Below the pieces are notes generated by a model. The model was not told the origin of the DNA. It did no database searches and saw only the letters and a program-made list of their open reading frames with translations. Both the position numbers and the translations under genes were made by a program. This document shows positions 35,199 through 44,867 of a DNA stretch of 64,000 nucleotides, piece by piece. Source of the DNA: Fibrobacter succinogenes (lineage in GTDB: Bacteria; Fibrobacterota; Fibrobacteria; Fibrobacterales; Fibrobacteraceae); assembly GCA_902776765.1 (NCBI GenBank), contig CACYRP010000008.1:1-64000 (forward strand), written 5' to 3'. Positions within the stretch are counted from its first letter, which is position 1; each line of letters begins with the position of its first letter.

Positions 35199-36608
35199 CT
35201 ACTCTTTCGATATTTTCTCGTATGCTTGAATGATTTCGCGGTCCATATCGCGACGATGCGCCGGGGACGCAAACTTGTTGAGCACTTGGCTCTTGTAAAT
35301 CGTCCAATTGCGCGAGAACGCCATGTGCATCACGGCAGCGATTAAAAGCCCCGGCAGCAAACTATAGCTCCCCGTCATTTCGCAAACCATTACGACACCT
35401 GCAATCGGAGCTTTCGCGGCCCCTGCAAAAAACGCCGCCATTCCCACAAGGATAAACATTTCCGGCATGCGGATCAAGCCCGGGAACGCAAGTTCACTGA
35501 TTCCAGCAAACATAGCGCCCACAACGCCTCCGATAAACAGCGACGGTCCAAAGACACCGCCCGAACCGCCCGAGCCTACAGTCAAAGCGGTCGCTAGAAT
35601 CTTCGCAAGCACAACGCCAAGCAAAAGCAACACGCCCAAGCCCGAATGCGGCACAAGCCCAGCCATCAAATGGTCGATAAATTCAAAACCGCCACCCGAG
35701 ACTTCGGGATACGCGAGCACCAAAAGCGAAATGAGCGCGCCACCCACCGCAGGCTTGATCCATGCGGGAGCCGCCCACTTATTGAAGCGGCGTTCCGATG
35801 CATAATAGCAACGCACGTACATGTACGAAAAAGGGAAACAGAAAATGCCCAAGAGCGCGCAAGCCAAAAGCTCAACGGCATTCGTAAACGGGAACGCAGA
35901 CACGCCACCGATAATCGGCGCCGTCCCTACAAACGCAATATAAACCGTAAACGAAACGACAGACGAAACAATTGATGTAGCAAAAGCGTTCGATTCAAAA
36001 TCTTCGCAGTAGAGCATTTCGACCGACGTGAGCGCCCCCGCCAACGGAGCCTTGAAAATAGCGCCAAGCCCAGCCGCAGTGCCAGCGAGCAAGAACTGTC
36101 CGCGCAACATCCGAGGCATCTTGAAAAACTTGCAAATCGTCGATGCAATCCCCGAACCGATTTGCGAAATCGGCCCCTCGTACCCCGCAGAGCCGCCCGT
36201 CGAAAGCGTAATGATACTTGCGATAAACTTAACCGGCGCCACGCGCGCACGCACATTCCCGCCCTGGTGGTGGAAAGAATAAATCATCTTGTCGGTGCCC
36301 TGCCCCGCCGTTTCTGGTGCGCGAGCCACCTTGTGAATGAAAAGTCCGACTAAAAGCCCGCCAATCGCAGGAACAACCGCAAATGCCCACCACGGGAGAA
36401 TCCCAAGTGTCCACGGCAAACGTACAAATTCCATCGCAGCCCACAGCCCAAAATGGAACGCCACAGCGACAAAACCAGTCACGCCCCCAATAACCGCAGC
36501 AAGCGCTAGCTTCGGCAAATAGCCATTCACCACGAGAAGTTTCGCAATTGTTCTATGAAATCGCTTCACAGGCCGCAAGATAGAAATTTTATATAGCCTT
36601 CCCAACAC
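35199..36608 (-). CDS. CLC-type chloride channel or H+/Cl- antiporter
   Basis: A 469-residue integral membrane protein with the repeated helices of the CLC family. Key motifs: GGSAGYEGPISQIGSG, where the glutamate is the gating residue, and GSGGSGGVFGPSLFIGG, which lines the ion path; a second GAAKAPIAGV segment is near the C-terminus. There are no CBS domains. The start is uncertain: the frame opens at a GTG (36608), and another GTG at 36569 has a TATATAAAA box upstream. The spacer from the divergent next gene is only about 47 bases. A GC-rich repeat (CGGGGTGCCCCCG) follows its stop. Confidence 0.9.
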   Translation of the reverse strand: MLGRLYKISILRPVKRFHRTIAKLLVVNGYLPKLALAAVIGGVTGFVAVAFHFGLWAAMEFVRLPWTLGILPWWAFAVVPAIGGLLVGLFIHKVARAPETAGQGTDKMIYSFHHQGGNVRARVAPVKFIASIITLSTGGSAGYEGPISQIGSGIASTICKFFKMPRMLRGQFLLAGTAAGLGAIFKAPLAGALTSVEMLYCEDFESNAFATSIVSSVVSFTVYIAFVGTAPIIGGVSAFPFTNAVELLACALLGIFCFPFSYMYVRCYYASERRFNKWAAPAWIKPAVGGALISLLVLAYPEVSGGGFEFIDHLMAGLVPHSGLGVLLLLGVVLAKILATALTVGSGGSGGVFGPSLFIGGVVGAMFAGISELAFPGLIRMPEMFILVGMAAFFAGAAKAPIAGVVMVCEMTGSYSLLPGLLIAAVMHMAFSRNWTIYKSQVLNKFASPAHRRDMDREIIQAYEKISKE

Positions 36609-36655
36609 ATTTTTTATATATTATTCCTCCAAAAGCGAAATGCTGTAAGAAAATT

Positions 36656-37243
36656 ATGCGAATTGAAGTACATCCAGAAAATCCGCAAGCACGAGTTGTG
36701 AAGCAAGCGGCAGAAATTCTCGAAGACGATGGCCTCGTCCTCTATCCCACTGAATCCGGTTATGCCATCGGATGCAACGCTGAATCGCCCAAGGCGATCC
36801 ACAAACTTTATGCGCTCAAGAAGCCCATGAAAAAATTCGTCATGGCGCTGATTGTTCCCGATATTCGCTTTGCCACCGGTTACGCTCACGTGAGTAACTT
36901 TGCATTCAGCATCATCAAGCAGCGCGTTCCCGGCCCGTACACGTTCATTCTCCCTGCAGACCCGCACATTGCGCGCAAGCTCGATGTCAAGCGCCCGGAA
37001 ATCGGCATCCGCATTCCGACGCATCCGTTTTTCAAAGAACTTTTCCAACACTTCGACAAGCCGATACTCAGCACGGCAGCAAAGCTCAGCGAAGAAGATA
37101 TCTACGATACCGACGACATCTGGAAAACATTCCAGCATTCCGTAGATATGATGGTCGATTGCGGCAATATCGAAATCAACCCGACAAACATCATAAGCCT
37201 TGTCGGCGACTCTATCGAAATTATCCGCGGCGAATTGCTGTAA
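36656..37243 (+). CDS. Sua5/YciO/YrdC-family protein (threonylcarbamoyl-AMP synthase-like)
   Basis: A 195-residue protein of the YrdC fold, which makes threonylcarbamoyl-AMP for the t6A modification of tRNAs reading ANN codons. Visible signatures: DGLVLYPTESGYAIGC near residue 27-42 (family YPTDTVYGLGC), KLYALKKPMKK, VPGPYTFIL and EIGIRIP. The length and the ES-GYAI variant fit the YciO branch, whose exact role is less certain, better than TsaC. A TATATATTA box lies 36 bases upstream. Confidence 0.85.
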   Translation: MRIEVHPENPQARVVKQAAEILEDDGLVLYPTESGYAIGCNAESPKAIHKLYALKKPMKKFVMALIVPDIRFATGYAHVSNFAFSIIKQRVPGPYTFILPADPHIARKLDVKRPEIGIRIPTHPFFKELFQHFDKPILSTAAKLSEEDIYDTDDIWKTFQHSVDMMVDCGNIEINPTNIISLVGDSIEIIRGELL

Positions 37244-37307
37244 GAACATTCGTCCCCTTCACGACGAGTGTCCTAAAATACCGCGAAGTTTAGCACAATA
37301 CAGAAAA

Positions 37308-37336
37308 TGCCCCGCACAAAGCGGGGCAAATTTTTT
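37308..37336. terminator. Bidirectional terminator
   Basis: TGCCCCGC and GCGGGGCA form a perfect 8-bp stem with an ACAAA loop and a T run to the right. It lies between convergent genes. Confidence 0.8.
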
Positions 37337-37354
37337 CAATCTTCAATCTTAATA

Positions 37355-37401
37355 GATTCCCGACTTAGTTCGACTGGCTCGCCACAAGTCGCGGGAATGA
37401 C
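37355..37401. repeat. Long variant of the GATTCC...GGAATGAC repeat
   Basis: GATTCCCGACTT and AAGTCGCGGGAATGAC can pair with an extra base around a longer GGCTCGCC-containing loop. Confidence 0.55.
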
Positions 37402-37431
37402 GAAGTTTCATAAAGAACATTCGTCAGATAA

Positions 37432-37923
37432 TTATTCTTCGCCTTCTTCTTCGGCGTCGTCGCCTTCAGCGGCAGAAGCGGCAGCAACATTGCCAAGCAA
37501 GACGCTCACATCAACGGACTGCAAATCAGCGAGGCTCTTCACGCCAGTCTTCTTGTCTTCTTCGACCTTGCCGAAGGTTGACACGATGACGTTTGCAGAG
37601 CTTGCTTCAAAGCGGCGGGTCTTGTTCGCGATGCTATTGGAACCCTTGGTGGCCGGGAAGAACTTGGCTTCGAGCCTTGCCATATCCTGAGAATTCTTGA
37701 CCGTCTGGAGAGCACCGCAAGCGATAGCCCAAGTCTGCTTGTTCATGTCAATGGCATTGTTGACAAGTTCAAGAACCATGGAGTTGCCCTTGAAAGACTT
37801 TGCGGTCGTGGCTTCGTAATGTTCCTTGGCCTGGTTGACATAGTTACCCTTCTGCATAAAGAGCATGGCGATAACGCCAAAGACGAGAACGGTAAGTGCG
37901 ATAGAAATATTCTTTAAATTCAT
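37432..37923 (-). CDS. Single-span membrane protein, unknown (pair member 2)
   Basis: A 163-residue protein with one N-terminal membrane segment (residues 7-23) followed by a helical soluble region starting VNQAKEHYEATTAK and an acidic tail (EGDDAEEEGEE). AGGGAG precedes the ATG. It is 11 bases downstream of a similar-looking gene with the same layout and is probably co-transcribed. No family recognised. Confidence 0.65.
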   Translation of the reverse strand: MNLKNISIALTVLVFGVIAMLFMQKGNYVNQAKEHYEATTAKSFKGNSMVLELVNNAIDMNKQTWAIACGALQTVKNSQDMARLEAKFFPATKGSNSIANKTRRFEASSANVIVSTFGKVEEDKKTGVKSLADLQSVDVSVLLGNVAAASAAEGDDAEEEGEE

Positions 37924-37934
37924 GACGTTCTCCC

Positions 37935-38495
37935 TTATTCGAAATGATATTCACCCGGTTTTTCAATCTTGAGGGTGTTAGCAAGGTTGTACTGGACCAA
38001 AGCGCTGTAATCAACGTTCTTGAGCTTGCCCTTGGCAAAGCTGAACTTCACGACGCAATTCTTACCGCAAGCCACTTCCTTGTTGCCCTTTTCGTTCTTG
38101 AGGAGGATCGTGCCTTCGGCAAGGCCAGCCTTCTGGTAAATGCCGTTCTGCACGGCGTCATTGATACCGGCACCCGTGTAAAGGTGAGAAATCTGCTTGA
38201 AGCGGGCATCCTTATCGCCTTCGATTGCGGCGAGGTTGCTCTTGAAAGCAGCTTCGGTCTTTGCACCGGAGAGCATGGAATAAACGAGCTTCCAAGCCAT
38301 GCTGTACTGGTCCACAGAGCGCCACTGTTCTACGAGAACCTGAGTATTCTTTTCCAAATAAGCCGATTCCTGTTCGTTCGCAGTGCGCTTTGCCTGTTCC
38401 TCATAGCCGCCCTTGAGCGTCATCAGGATAACGATAAGAGCGACGAGGATGACAACGTCAACCACGACGAGGATCTTCATTTTCTTTTTATCCAT
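37935..38495 (-). CDS. Single-span membrane protein, unknown (pair member 1)
   Basis: A 186-residue protein with a basic N-terminus (MDKKKMK), one membrane segment (residues 8-25) and a mostly helical domain starting GGYEEQAKRTANEQESAY. Two Cys (CGKNC) lie near residue 145. The layout and the short (G)x(Y)-x-x-QAK motif after the membrane segment match the next gene, so the two may be distant paralogs. It is not a pilin by any motif I can see. Function unknown. Confidence 0.65.
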   Translation of the reverse strand: MDKKKMKILVVVDVVILVALIVILMTLKGGYEEQAKRTANEQESAYLEKNTQVLVEQWRSVDQYSMAWKLVYSMLSGAKTEAAFKSNLAAIEGDKDARFKQISHLYTGAGINDAVQNGIYQKAGLAEGTILLKNEKGNKEVACGKNCVVKFSFAKGKLKNVDYSALVQYNLANTLKIEKPGEYHFE

Positions 38496-38611
38496 AATAT
38501 TCCTTTAAAAAAAGACGTTTCAAAAACAATCTAAACTTTAATTTAAAAAAATCAAGAAAATTTAAAGTAATAATCAAGAACAAACACGCCTATTTTTTAT
38601 ATTCTTCGTAT

Positions 38612-39154
38612 ATGAGCGAAAATGTACTCAAGTTACCGTCCCAGATTATCTTTGACAACCTCAAAGAATTGATGCGCGCCAAGAACACCGCGCACGAATC
38701 GATTTTCAAGTTCCACTGGAAAAAGATGTGGCCCTTCAGCCTTATTTGGCCGCAGGTGGATTTTGTCCGTATCGTAAGGCTCATGGGTGAACTGCGAAAC
38801 AACGTTGCATCGCAAAAAAAACTAGCCAAAGAGGCAAAATCCAAAGCCAAGCCTTACGAGAAAACATTCCTTGATGCAGTGCCTGCCTATCTCGACCGTT
38901 TTGATATATCTTGCAAGTATCTGGCCGATGTCGCCCAATGGAAGCAAAACTTGCTCGAAAAAAAGGTGCGCCACGAAGTCAAGATGATGCGCGATGTATC
39001 GGAGTACAACCAAATTCTCAAGGACTACGAAAAAGCGCAAAGCGACCTTGTTGAAGCAGGCGCTTTAGTCCGTGCCGGTTGGATCGAAGTTGTCAAAGGC
39101 ATCGCCGACGAATCCGAAAGCCAAATCGGCAAAGGCGAAGAATGCCAGCAATAA
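38612..39154 (+). CDS. Hypothetical helical protein at head of glycan gene cluster
   Basis: A 180-residue soluble protein, largely charged helix (residues 60-150 with AKEAKSKAKPYEK and KKVRHEVKMMRD). No family recognised. TATATT at 38598-38603 ends eight bases before the ATG and no Shine-Dalgarno is present. Its end overlaps the start of the glycosyltransferase gene by 13 bases, which suggests translational coupling and a related role. Confidence 0.65.
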   Translation: MSENVLKLPSQIIFDNLKELMRAKNTAHESIFKFHWKKMWPFSLIWPQVDFVRIVRLMGELRNNVASQKKLAKEAKSKAKPYEKTFLDAVPAYLDRFDISCKYLADVAQWKQNLLEKKVRHEVKMMRDVSEYNQILKDYEKAQSDLVEAGALVRAGWIEVVKGIADESESQIGKGEECQQ

Positions 39155-40104
39155 GCATCATCATCCCGATGTACAATACCGAGGCGTTCATCAACGATTG
39201 CCTCGATAGCCTTGTTGCTCAGACATTCACGGATTTCGAAGCCATCATTATTAACGATGGTTCCACCGACGAAAGCGCAAGAATCGCCGCCAGTTACGCC
39301 TCGTCCGACGCGCGTTTTAGACTGATTGGCCAGCCGAACAAAGGCCCGTCCGAAGCCCGCAATACAGGGCTCAAGATCATGCGCGGCGATTACGTTACGT
39401 TTATCGACAGCGACGATTGCGTGGCACCAAACTATCTTGAGACACTTTTCTTTTTAGCGCAATTGCACCAAGTCGATATCGTTTGCTGTTCCACACAGAA
39501 TATCAGCGAAGCCCACAAAATTGACGGAAGCAAGCCAAGTACAGCGATTTCAAAAATGCTAACCGCCGAAGAAGCCGTAAAGATTTCGCTTTACCAGGAT
39601 TCATTGCCCGACTATTCCGCATGGAATAAACTGTACAAGGCAAATCTCTGGAAAGGCAAGCAATTCCCGGCAGGAACGATTTACGAAGACCTTGCGGTGG
39701 TGCCCGAAGTTTTACTAGAAGCAAACAAAGTAGCAACCACAAAATCAAAGCTTTACTTTTACCGCAAGCGTCCGGGTAGCGAACTCGCCACGCAAATTGA
39801 CAAGCAAAAAATTGTGCAGTTGCTAGACATCGCCGAAAACGTTTTCGAAAAAATGAAGACAGTTTCGAAGCCGCTATACAAAGCAGCCCGCAGCATGCTC
39901 GTGAGCGCAAGTTTCAGCGTTCTGATGCGCACACAAGAAAGCGAAGAAACGATAGAGTTTCGCAAGAACGCACTTGCACACATCCGCAAGTACCGCTTTA
40001 GCACATTCTTCGATTTGAACATCCGCATGCGCAACCGCGTTGCAATCATGATTTCGTACCTCCCCCGCTCACTGTTTTTAAAACTGTTGAAGAAAGGTCT
40101 TTAG
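39142..40104 (+). CDS. Family 2 glycosyltransferase
   Basis: A 320-residue GT-A enzyme: ISIIIPMYNTEAFI at the N-terminus, IINDGSTDES for nucleotide-sugar binding, GPSEARNTGL, and YVTFIDSDDC as the DxD metal site. The ATG at 39142 starts the typical first strand, and earlier codons are rejected. Its stop overlaps the GTG of the next gene by one base. Probably adds a sugar to a cell-surface polysaccharide; donor and acceptor unknown. Confidence 0.9.
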   Translation: MPAISIIIPMYNTEAFINDCLDSLVAQTFTDFEAIIINDGSTDESARIAASYASSDARFRLIGQPNKGPSEARNTGLKIMRGDYVTFIDSDDCVAPNYLETLFFLAQLHQVDIVCCSTQNISEAHKIDGSKPSTAISKMLTAEEAVKISLYQDSLPDYSAWNKLYKANLWKGKQFPAGTIYEDLAVVPEVLLEANKVATTKSKLYFYRKRPGSELATQIDKQKIVQLLDIAENVFEKMKTVSKPLYKAARSMLVSASFSVLMRTQESEETIEFRKNALAHIRKYRFSTFFDLNIRMRNRVAIMISYLPRSLFLKLLKKGL

Positions 40105-41150
40105 TGATTCCCTTAACGCCCAAAGAAGCAGTTATCCGCATTGCGCGGCGCATTCTCGGAGAAGAACGCGTTCACGACTACTTGATAAAGCGAGGGATAA
40201 AAGTACGACACTTGGAAGAAGGGTACACGAAGAGCAGCGAAGTCGAAGAAAGCCGCGAGGGACTTAATGGGGACAGCCACGAAAATTGCGACATTAACCG
40301 CGCCAAACGCCAGACACTGGTATTCATGGTCGATGGCAAATGGATGCACGGCGGACTTACAGACAGGCTCCGCGGAATGGCTAGTGCATACAAATTCGCA
40401 ATCGAACACAATCTCGATTTCAAGATTTATCATACTTCTCCGTTTTTGCTGCAAGAAATTCTGGAACCAAATAAAGTTAATTGGCTTATTGATGAAAAGC
40501 AAATCAGCAAGAACTGTTCCATAGCAAAGCCGGTACTGCTTTATCGCGAAGACTTCGACAACGATTCTGCATTGGAGCGCCAGCTCGATAAAACGCATGA
40601 GCAATTCCACTTATATTCATGCGTAGATACACTTGGCAATCAATTTGCGGAATATTTCAACAAACTGTTTAAGCCATCGGCGCTTCTTGCGCAAAAAATT
40701 GAGCATTACAGCAAATTGCTAGGCGAAAATTTCACCGCCATTTCGTTCCGTTTTCAGAACAAGCTGGGGGATTTTAAGGAATTTACGTTCAAGGAATTGC
40801 CAGCGAAAGGCAAGCGGGAATTGCTGAACGCAGCGCTCGATGTGGTAAGGCGAAAAATGGCCCAAAACAAAATTCTCGTAACCGCAGATAGCCCAACGTT
40901 CCTTGCCGAAGCCGCAAAAATTCCAAACGTTGTCATTGTAAAAGGCAGCAGTATCCACATTGACTTTAACAGTTCAAAGAAAGCCGTAGATTACTTGAAA
41001 GCTTTTACAGAATTTTTCTTAATTTCAAAAGCAACGCAAGCAAGGCTCTATCGCAACCGCAAATATAAAACGTACCCGTCAAACTTCCCGAAATACGCAG
41101 CCAGCCTCGGGAACATTCCGTATGAAATTATAGAAGATATTAGAACTTAG
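40104..41150 (+). CDS. Fucosyltransferase-like protein of a surface glycan cluster
   Basis: A 348-residue protein starting at a GTG that overlaps the previous TAG. The segment HGGLTDRLRGMASAYKFA resembles the GG-GDRLRG donor-site motif of the alpha-1,6- and O-fucosyltransferase superfamily, and ISFRFQNKLGDF plus ILVTADSPTFLAEA fit its second Rossmann half. The family call is moderate and the sugar is not certain. Coupled to the upstream GT2 gene; the next gene is on the other strand. Confidence 0.6.
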   Translation: MIPLTPKEAVIRIARRILGEERVHDYLIKRGIKVRHLEEGYTKSSEVEESREGLNGDSHENCDINRAKRQTLVFMVDGKWMHGGLTDRLRGMASAYKFAIEHNLDFKIYHTSPFLLQEILEPNKVNWLIDEKQISKNCSIAKPVLLYREDFDNDSALERQLDKTHEQFHLYSCVDTLGNQFAEYFNKLFKPSALLAQKIEHYSKLLGENFTAISFRFQNKLGDFKEFTFKELPAKGKRELLNAALDVVRRKMAQNKILVTADSPTFLAEAAKIPNVVIVKGSSIHIDFNSSKKAVDYLKAFTEFFLISKATQARLYRNRKYKTYPSNFPKYAASLGNIPYEIIEDIRT

Positions 41151-41190
41151 TTGGCAGAACTTTGAACTTAGAATTTGCTACAGGAAATCT

Positions 41191-42078
41191 CTAATACTTC
41201 AACAACTTTCGCGGGATAAACAACTTCGGCAATCTAAGCCAGAAACGCGGCGAAAGCGAAATCACTTTAGGAATCAAGCGAAGCGCATCAAGCTTACTCT
41301 GCGCCGCCTCTGCTGAAAACCAATTAGCCTTCCAAGCGCGAACAGCCTGCTTATAAAGCGGGTGCGAGCTGTAATTTTCAGCCAATACACACAAAATTTC
41401 ACCATAGATTTTGTCGTGATTCACATGCATGTTTTTGCCATGTTCCCGGTAATAGCAACACACAAAATCTTTTGAAACCGGCTGCGGTCCGTAATTATAA
41501 AGGATCTTGAGATAAAGCGGATAATCCTCAAAAGCATAGCGCATGTCATAGCCGCCAATGGCTAAAATTTTTTCGCGCACAAACATTTCGGCGCAACCAT
41601 GCAACGCTTTTTTGCCAAGGAACGATTCTTCAAACGTCACCTGCGGCACACTGCGGAGGTATCGTTCATCCATTTCTGTTCCAATTTCATCATCTTTGTA
41701 AAACGGGATAATTTGTCCAAAACAAACAGCTGCATCAGGGTGTTCATCCAAAAAATCGCTCTGTTTTTTTAAGCGATCTGGCGGCATGATATCATCCGAC
41801 GAAAAAGAACAAACATAGCGCCCGGTCGCCAAAGATAACGCATCCTTAAGCGTTTCCATCACCCCTTTATTGGGACGATGGACATAAGTAAATCCAAATT
41901 CACTCGACAAGCGTTTTAGAATTTCTGGAGAGCGATCCTTGCTGCCATCGTCAATGACAATCAATTCAAAATCAACGCCTTTTTGCGCCATCACAGAACG
42001 CACCGATTTTTCCACAAACTCTTCGTGATTATAGCTAGCAAAGATTACAGAAACTTTTGGAGCCATTTTTACAACCAT
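41191..42078 (-). CDS. Family 2 glycosyltransferase
   Basis: A 295-residue GT-A enzyme with VSVIFASYNHEEFV, VIDDGSKDRSPEI, ATGRYVCSFSSDDIMPPDRL (the DD metal site) and GGYDMRYAFEDYPLYLKI, the acceptor-side ED motif. Its ATG at 42078 overlaps the stop of the flippase gene (TAATG), so the three minus-strand genes 44511 to 41191 form one coupled operon. It may add the sugar made by the transaminase pathway. Confidence 0.88.
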   Translation of the reverse strand: MVVKMAPKVSVIFASYNHEEFVEKSVRSVMAQKGVDFELIVIDDGSKDRSPEILKRLSSEFGFTYVHRPNKGVMETLKDALSLATGRYVCSFSSDDIMPPDRLKKQSDFLDEHPDAAVCFGQIIPFYKDDEIGTEMDERYLRSVPQVTFEESFLGKKALHGCAEMFVREKILAIGGYDMRYAFEDYPLYLKILYNYGPQPVSKDFVCCYYREHGKNMHVNHDKIYGEILCVLAENYSSHPLYKQAVRAWKANWFSAEAAQSKLDALRLIPKVISLSPRFWLRLPKLFIPRKLLKY

Positions 42079-43409
42079 TATTTTTTCGCCCAATCTAAAC
42101 GACTAACGATAATAAACGACGCCACAAGCGTAAGGATATTTTCAAGCGCATAAGCCATCATCGGGCCATTAAATTCATACAACTTCACAAAGCCATACGT
42201 TGCAGAAGCAAGCACAAGTTCAGAACAAATTTCTAGAATCAAGAATTTTTTTGTTTCGCGGCGAGCAATCAATACAAGCCCAAGCGCCCAGCCACCCACA
42301 CGGAAAAAATCTCCCAATAACTGCAACGGGATGTAATCGGCGGCACCTGCATACGCCGAAGAAAGCATCACCGTCACAAGCAAAGAGCGACCGAAATAGA
42401 GAATCGCAACCGCCACAAGCGCAAGCGCCATCGTCTTCATCAGAACCGGGCGGAACATTCCCCAAAATTCAGACTTCGTCAACATAGCAGAAACTTTCGG
42501 CAAAATGATAACACCGAGAATTGCAGAGAAAAATGCAGTCAAGAAATCCGAAATTTTCCAAATGCCCTGCCAAATGCCAGCCGCATTCCAGCCCAAGTTT
42601 TCGCCAATCGTCACACGCATAAACGTAAGCACTACCGGCGTTAATACCATCGGGACAATTCCCATCAGTGCATACGACATCCACGGAGCGCGAATATCCA
42701 ACACCGTTTTACGGATTTCATTCAAACTGAAGCCAGCACGGGATGCAATTTGCGCGGCAAAAACACCCGCGATAACAGACTGCGTAGCCACAATCGAAAG
42801 CACGCTCAGCCGCCCCGTGTAAAGGAAGAACGCCACCCACAGCATTTGCCATAACGAAGTCACCATATTGATAAGCGCCCAACGTCTGTAATGCCCAAGC
42901 CCGTTCATTACAGACGAAGTAATTGTTATGACATTCGTAGCAAAAACGCCTGGCAATGCAAAAATAATCGCTGCCTGCACAAGACGCGGATGGATCTCCG
43001 GAAAGAACTTTTCAAGCGGAAGCATAAAGCAAAGAACAAGAGCCACCGTGAACGTAATGATGCTTGCAAACGTCGTCAGGCGAAAACCGCCACGCCACAC
43101 GCCACGCAACTGCTCCAAATTGTTTTTATTCTGCGCCGAGAGGCTCACCCAACCATTCTGTAATGCAAGTGAAGACGTCGCCTGCCCCATCGTCATAAAA
43201 TTCATGAACTGTCCCACGCATGCAAAAGCTGTCGGCGGGAGGAATACGGCAAGCAACTTATTAACTACAAAAACGCGCACGGCATTCAGGAACGTCACCA
43301 TTCCCGAACCTAAAAACAACTTCATGAAATTCACGGATTCCCGCGATGAAGTCATTCCAGCCTTAGTGCCGGAAACACCATTATCTTTTGCGTTATTATT
43401 AAAACTCAT
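42078..43409 (-). CDS. Polysaccharide/O-antigen-type flippase (Wzx-like)
   Basis: A 443-residue integral membrane protein with about 12 hydrophobic segments, of the polysaccharide transporter branch of the MOP superfamily. It fits the WzxE-like pattern: [22 protein letters not shown] at the start, [13 protein letters not shown] and, near the end, [16 protein letters not shown]. It would move lipid-linked glycan units across the membrane. The ATG at 43409 overlaps the end of the transaminase gene by 11 bases; a GTG at 43421 is the alternative. Confidence 0.85.
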   Translation of the reverse strand: MSFNNNAKDNGVSGTKAGMTSSRESVNFMKLFLGSGMVTFLNAVRVFVVNKLLAVFLPPTAFACVGQFMNFMTMGQATSSLALQNGWVSLSAQNKNNLEQLRGVWRGGFRLTTFASIITFTVALVLCFMLPLEKFFPEIHPRLVQAAIIFALPGVFATNVITITSSVMNGLGHYRRWALINMVTSLWQMLWVAFFLYTGRLSVLSIVATQSVIAGVFAAQIASRAGFSLNEIRKTVLDIRAPWMSYALMGIVPMVLTPVVLTFMRVTIGENLGWNAAGIWQGIWKISDFLTAFFSAILGVIILPKVSAMLTKSEFWGMFRPVLMKTMALALVAVAILYFGRSLLVTVMLSSAYAGAADYIPLQLLGDFFRVGGWALGLVLIARRETKKFLILEICSELVLASATYGFVKLYEFNGPMMAYALENILTLVASFIIVSRLDWAKK

Positions 43410-44511
43410 TAATCGCACCAATCACTTCGGAAACTTCATCATCCGTCATCACCGGACTCATAGGAATACTGAGAATAGTCTTGGCCATCGATTCCGCAAT
43501 CGGGTACTCACCGCTAAATTCATGAGCATACGCTTCTTGCAAGTGCGGCGGAATCGGATAATGGATTAACGTTTCTATGCCACGTTTTTTCAAGAACGTC
43601 TGCATTTCATTTCGAGATTCCTCGCTCTTCAAGCGGATTACGAACACGTGCCAAACATGTTCTGAAGGCGCCGACGGAAGTTCCGGCAATAAGACTTTCG
43701 AGTTCTTGATTTCGTTGCAATAACGTGCTGCAATTTCACGACGGCGATTGTTCCATTCATCCAAATGCGGAAGTTTCGCGAGCAAAAGCGCAGCCTGCAT
43801 TTCATCAAGGCGCGAATTTACGCCCTTAAACTTGTTCACATACTTTTTCTCGGAACCATAATTTCCTAGCGCACGGACAACATTCGCCACATCCGCATCG
43901 TTCGTGAGAACCATACCGGCATCGCCAAGCGCCCCCAGATTCTTTGTCGGGTAAAAACTGAATGCCGCCGCAGAGCCAAACGTGCCCACACCACGGCCAT
44001 CACTGAAGCGCGCCCCATGAGCCTGCGCACAATCTTCAAACAGGAGCAAGTCATGTGCATTTGCGAAATCACAAATTTCATCCATTGCACAAAGACGCCC
44101 GTACAAATGAACGACCAAAATCGCACGAGTATGCGCCCCGCAAGCATCTTTTAAGCGCTTCGGATCCATGTTGCAACTATGTTCAGCAGGCTCCACAAGC
44201 ACAGGTTTAAGCCCTACAGCGCTCACCGCCAAAACCGTCGCGATATACGTATTCGCCGGCACAAGAATTTCATCGCCTTCGTGGAGGCGCCCAAGTTCCA
44301 TCGAAGCACGCAACATGAGCGTAAGGGCATCCAAACCGTTCCCAACACCAACAGCATACTTTACGCCACAATATTCAGCAAAAGCCTGTTCAAAATGTTC
44401 GCCATAATGCCCGCGAATATACCATCCCGATTCAACTACGGAAATAGCAGCCTCTTTGAGCGAATCATTGTAAGGTTCGTTCAAACGTTTTAAATCTAAA
44501 AAAGGAACCAT
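43399..44511 (-). CDS. DegT/DnrJ/EryC1 nucleotide-sugar aminotransferase (FdtB/QdtB-like)
   Basis: A 370-residue PLP-dependent transaminase that makes amino sugars for surface glycans. Motifs: [16 protein letters not shown], the PLP-contacting [10 protein letters not shown] and the lysine in [15 protein letters not shown]. The GNGLDAL and HYPIPPH segments resemble FdtB/QdtB, which act on dTDP-3-keto-6-deoxyhexoses. The isomerase and acetyltransferase of that pathway are not in this window. First gene of the transaminase-flippase-GT2 operon. No Shine-Dalgarno visible. Confidence 0.9.
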   Translation of the reverse strand: MVPFLDLKRLNEPYNDSLKEAAISVVESGWYIRGHYGEHFEQAFAEYCGVKYAVGVGNGLDALTLMLRASMELGRLHEGDEILVPANTYIATVLAVSAVGLKPVLVEPAEHSCNMDPKRLKDACGAHTRAILVVHLYGRLCAMDEICDFANAHDLLLFEDCAQAHGARFSDGRGVGTFGSAAAFSFYPTKNLGALGDAGMVLTNDADVANVVRALGNYGSEKKYVNKFKGVNSRLDEMQAALLLAKLPHLDEWNNRRREIAARYCNEIKNSKVLLPELPSAPSEHVWHVFVIRLKSEESRNEMQTFLKKRGIETLIHYPIPPHLQEAYAHEFSGEYPIAESMAKTILSIPMSPVMTDDEVSEVIGAINEF

Positions 44512-44605
44512 TTTGCCAGTTAATAGTTATTAGTTAATAGTTACTAGATAGAAAATTTTAATTCGAGCAACCAACAACTCAAGACTTGGATCTCGCCAGT
44601 TAATA

Positions 44606-44638
44606 TAAAAAAATCGGCTCCGATAAACGGAACCGATT
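44606..44638 (-). terminator. Terminator of the tRNA-Lys transcript
   Basis: On the minus strand ATCGGTTCCG and CGGAGCCGAT pair with one mismatch around a TTTAT loop, followed by seven T. Confidence 0.7.
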
Positions 44639-44640
44639 AC

Positions 44641-44739
44641 TGAGCTACGAAGGGCTCGAACCTTCGACCCACGCCTTAAAAGGGCGTTGCTCTACCAACT
44701 GAGCTAAGGGCGTTGCTCTACCAACTGAGCTAGTAGCCC
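44641..44739 (-). tRNA. tRNA-Lys (UUU) with 26-nt internal duplication
   Basis: On the minus strand the acceptor arms GGGCTAC and GTAGCTC pair, with discriminator A at 44641. The anticodon stem is ACGCC/GGCGT with loop CTTTTAA (anticodon TTT at 44678-44680), and the T arm is GAAGG-TTCGAGC-CCTTC. The segment from the D arm into the anticodon stem is present twice in tandem (44681-44706 and 44707-44732), so the gene is 99 instead of 73 nt. Removing one copy gives a perfect cloverleaf. As it stands the product has two D arms and may not be functional. An AT-rich promoter (TTTACA, then TATATA) lies just upstream. Confidence 0.85.
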
Positions 44740-44867
44740 GAGCAGGAGCAAATATATAAAAACATTTTCGTATTGTAAAGGCATTATAAGCCATAATAAG
44801 CAAAAAAATTTACACCTATTGCACGTTTATTGCAAATTTTTCTTTGACATTTTTATAAATTTACGTC

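Noticed and set aside
44641..44739. Two separate tRNA genes
   Set aside because: There is one acceptor stem, one anticodon loop and one T arm; only the D-arm segment is doubled.
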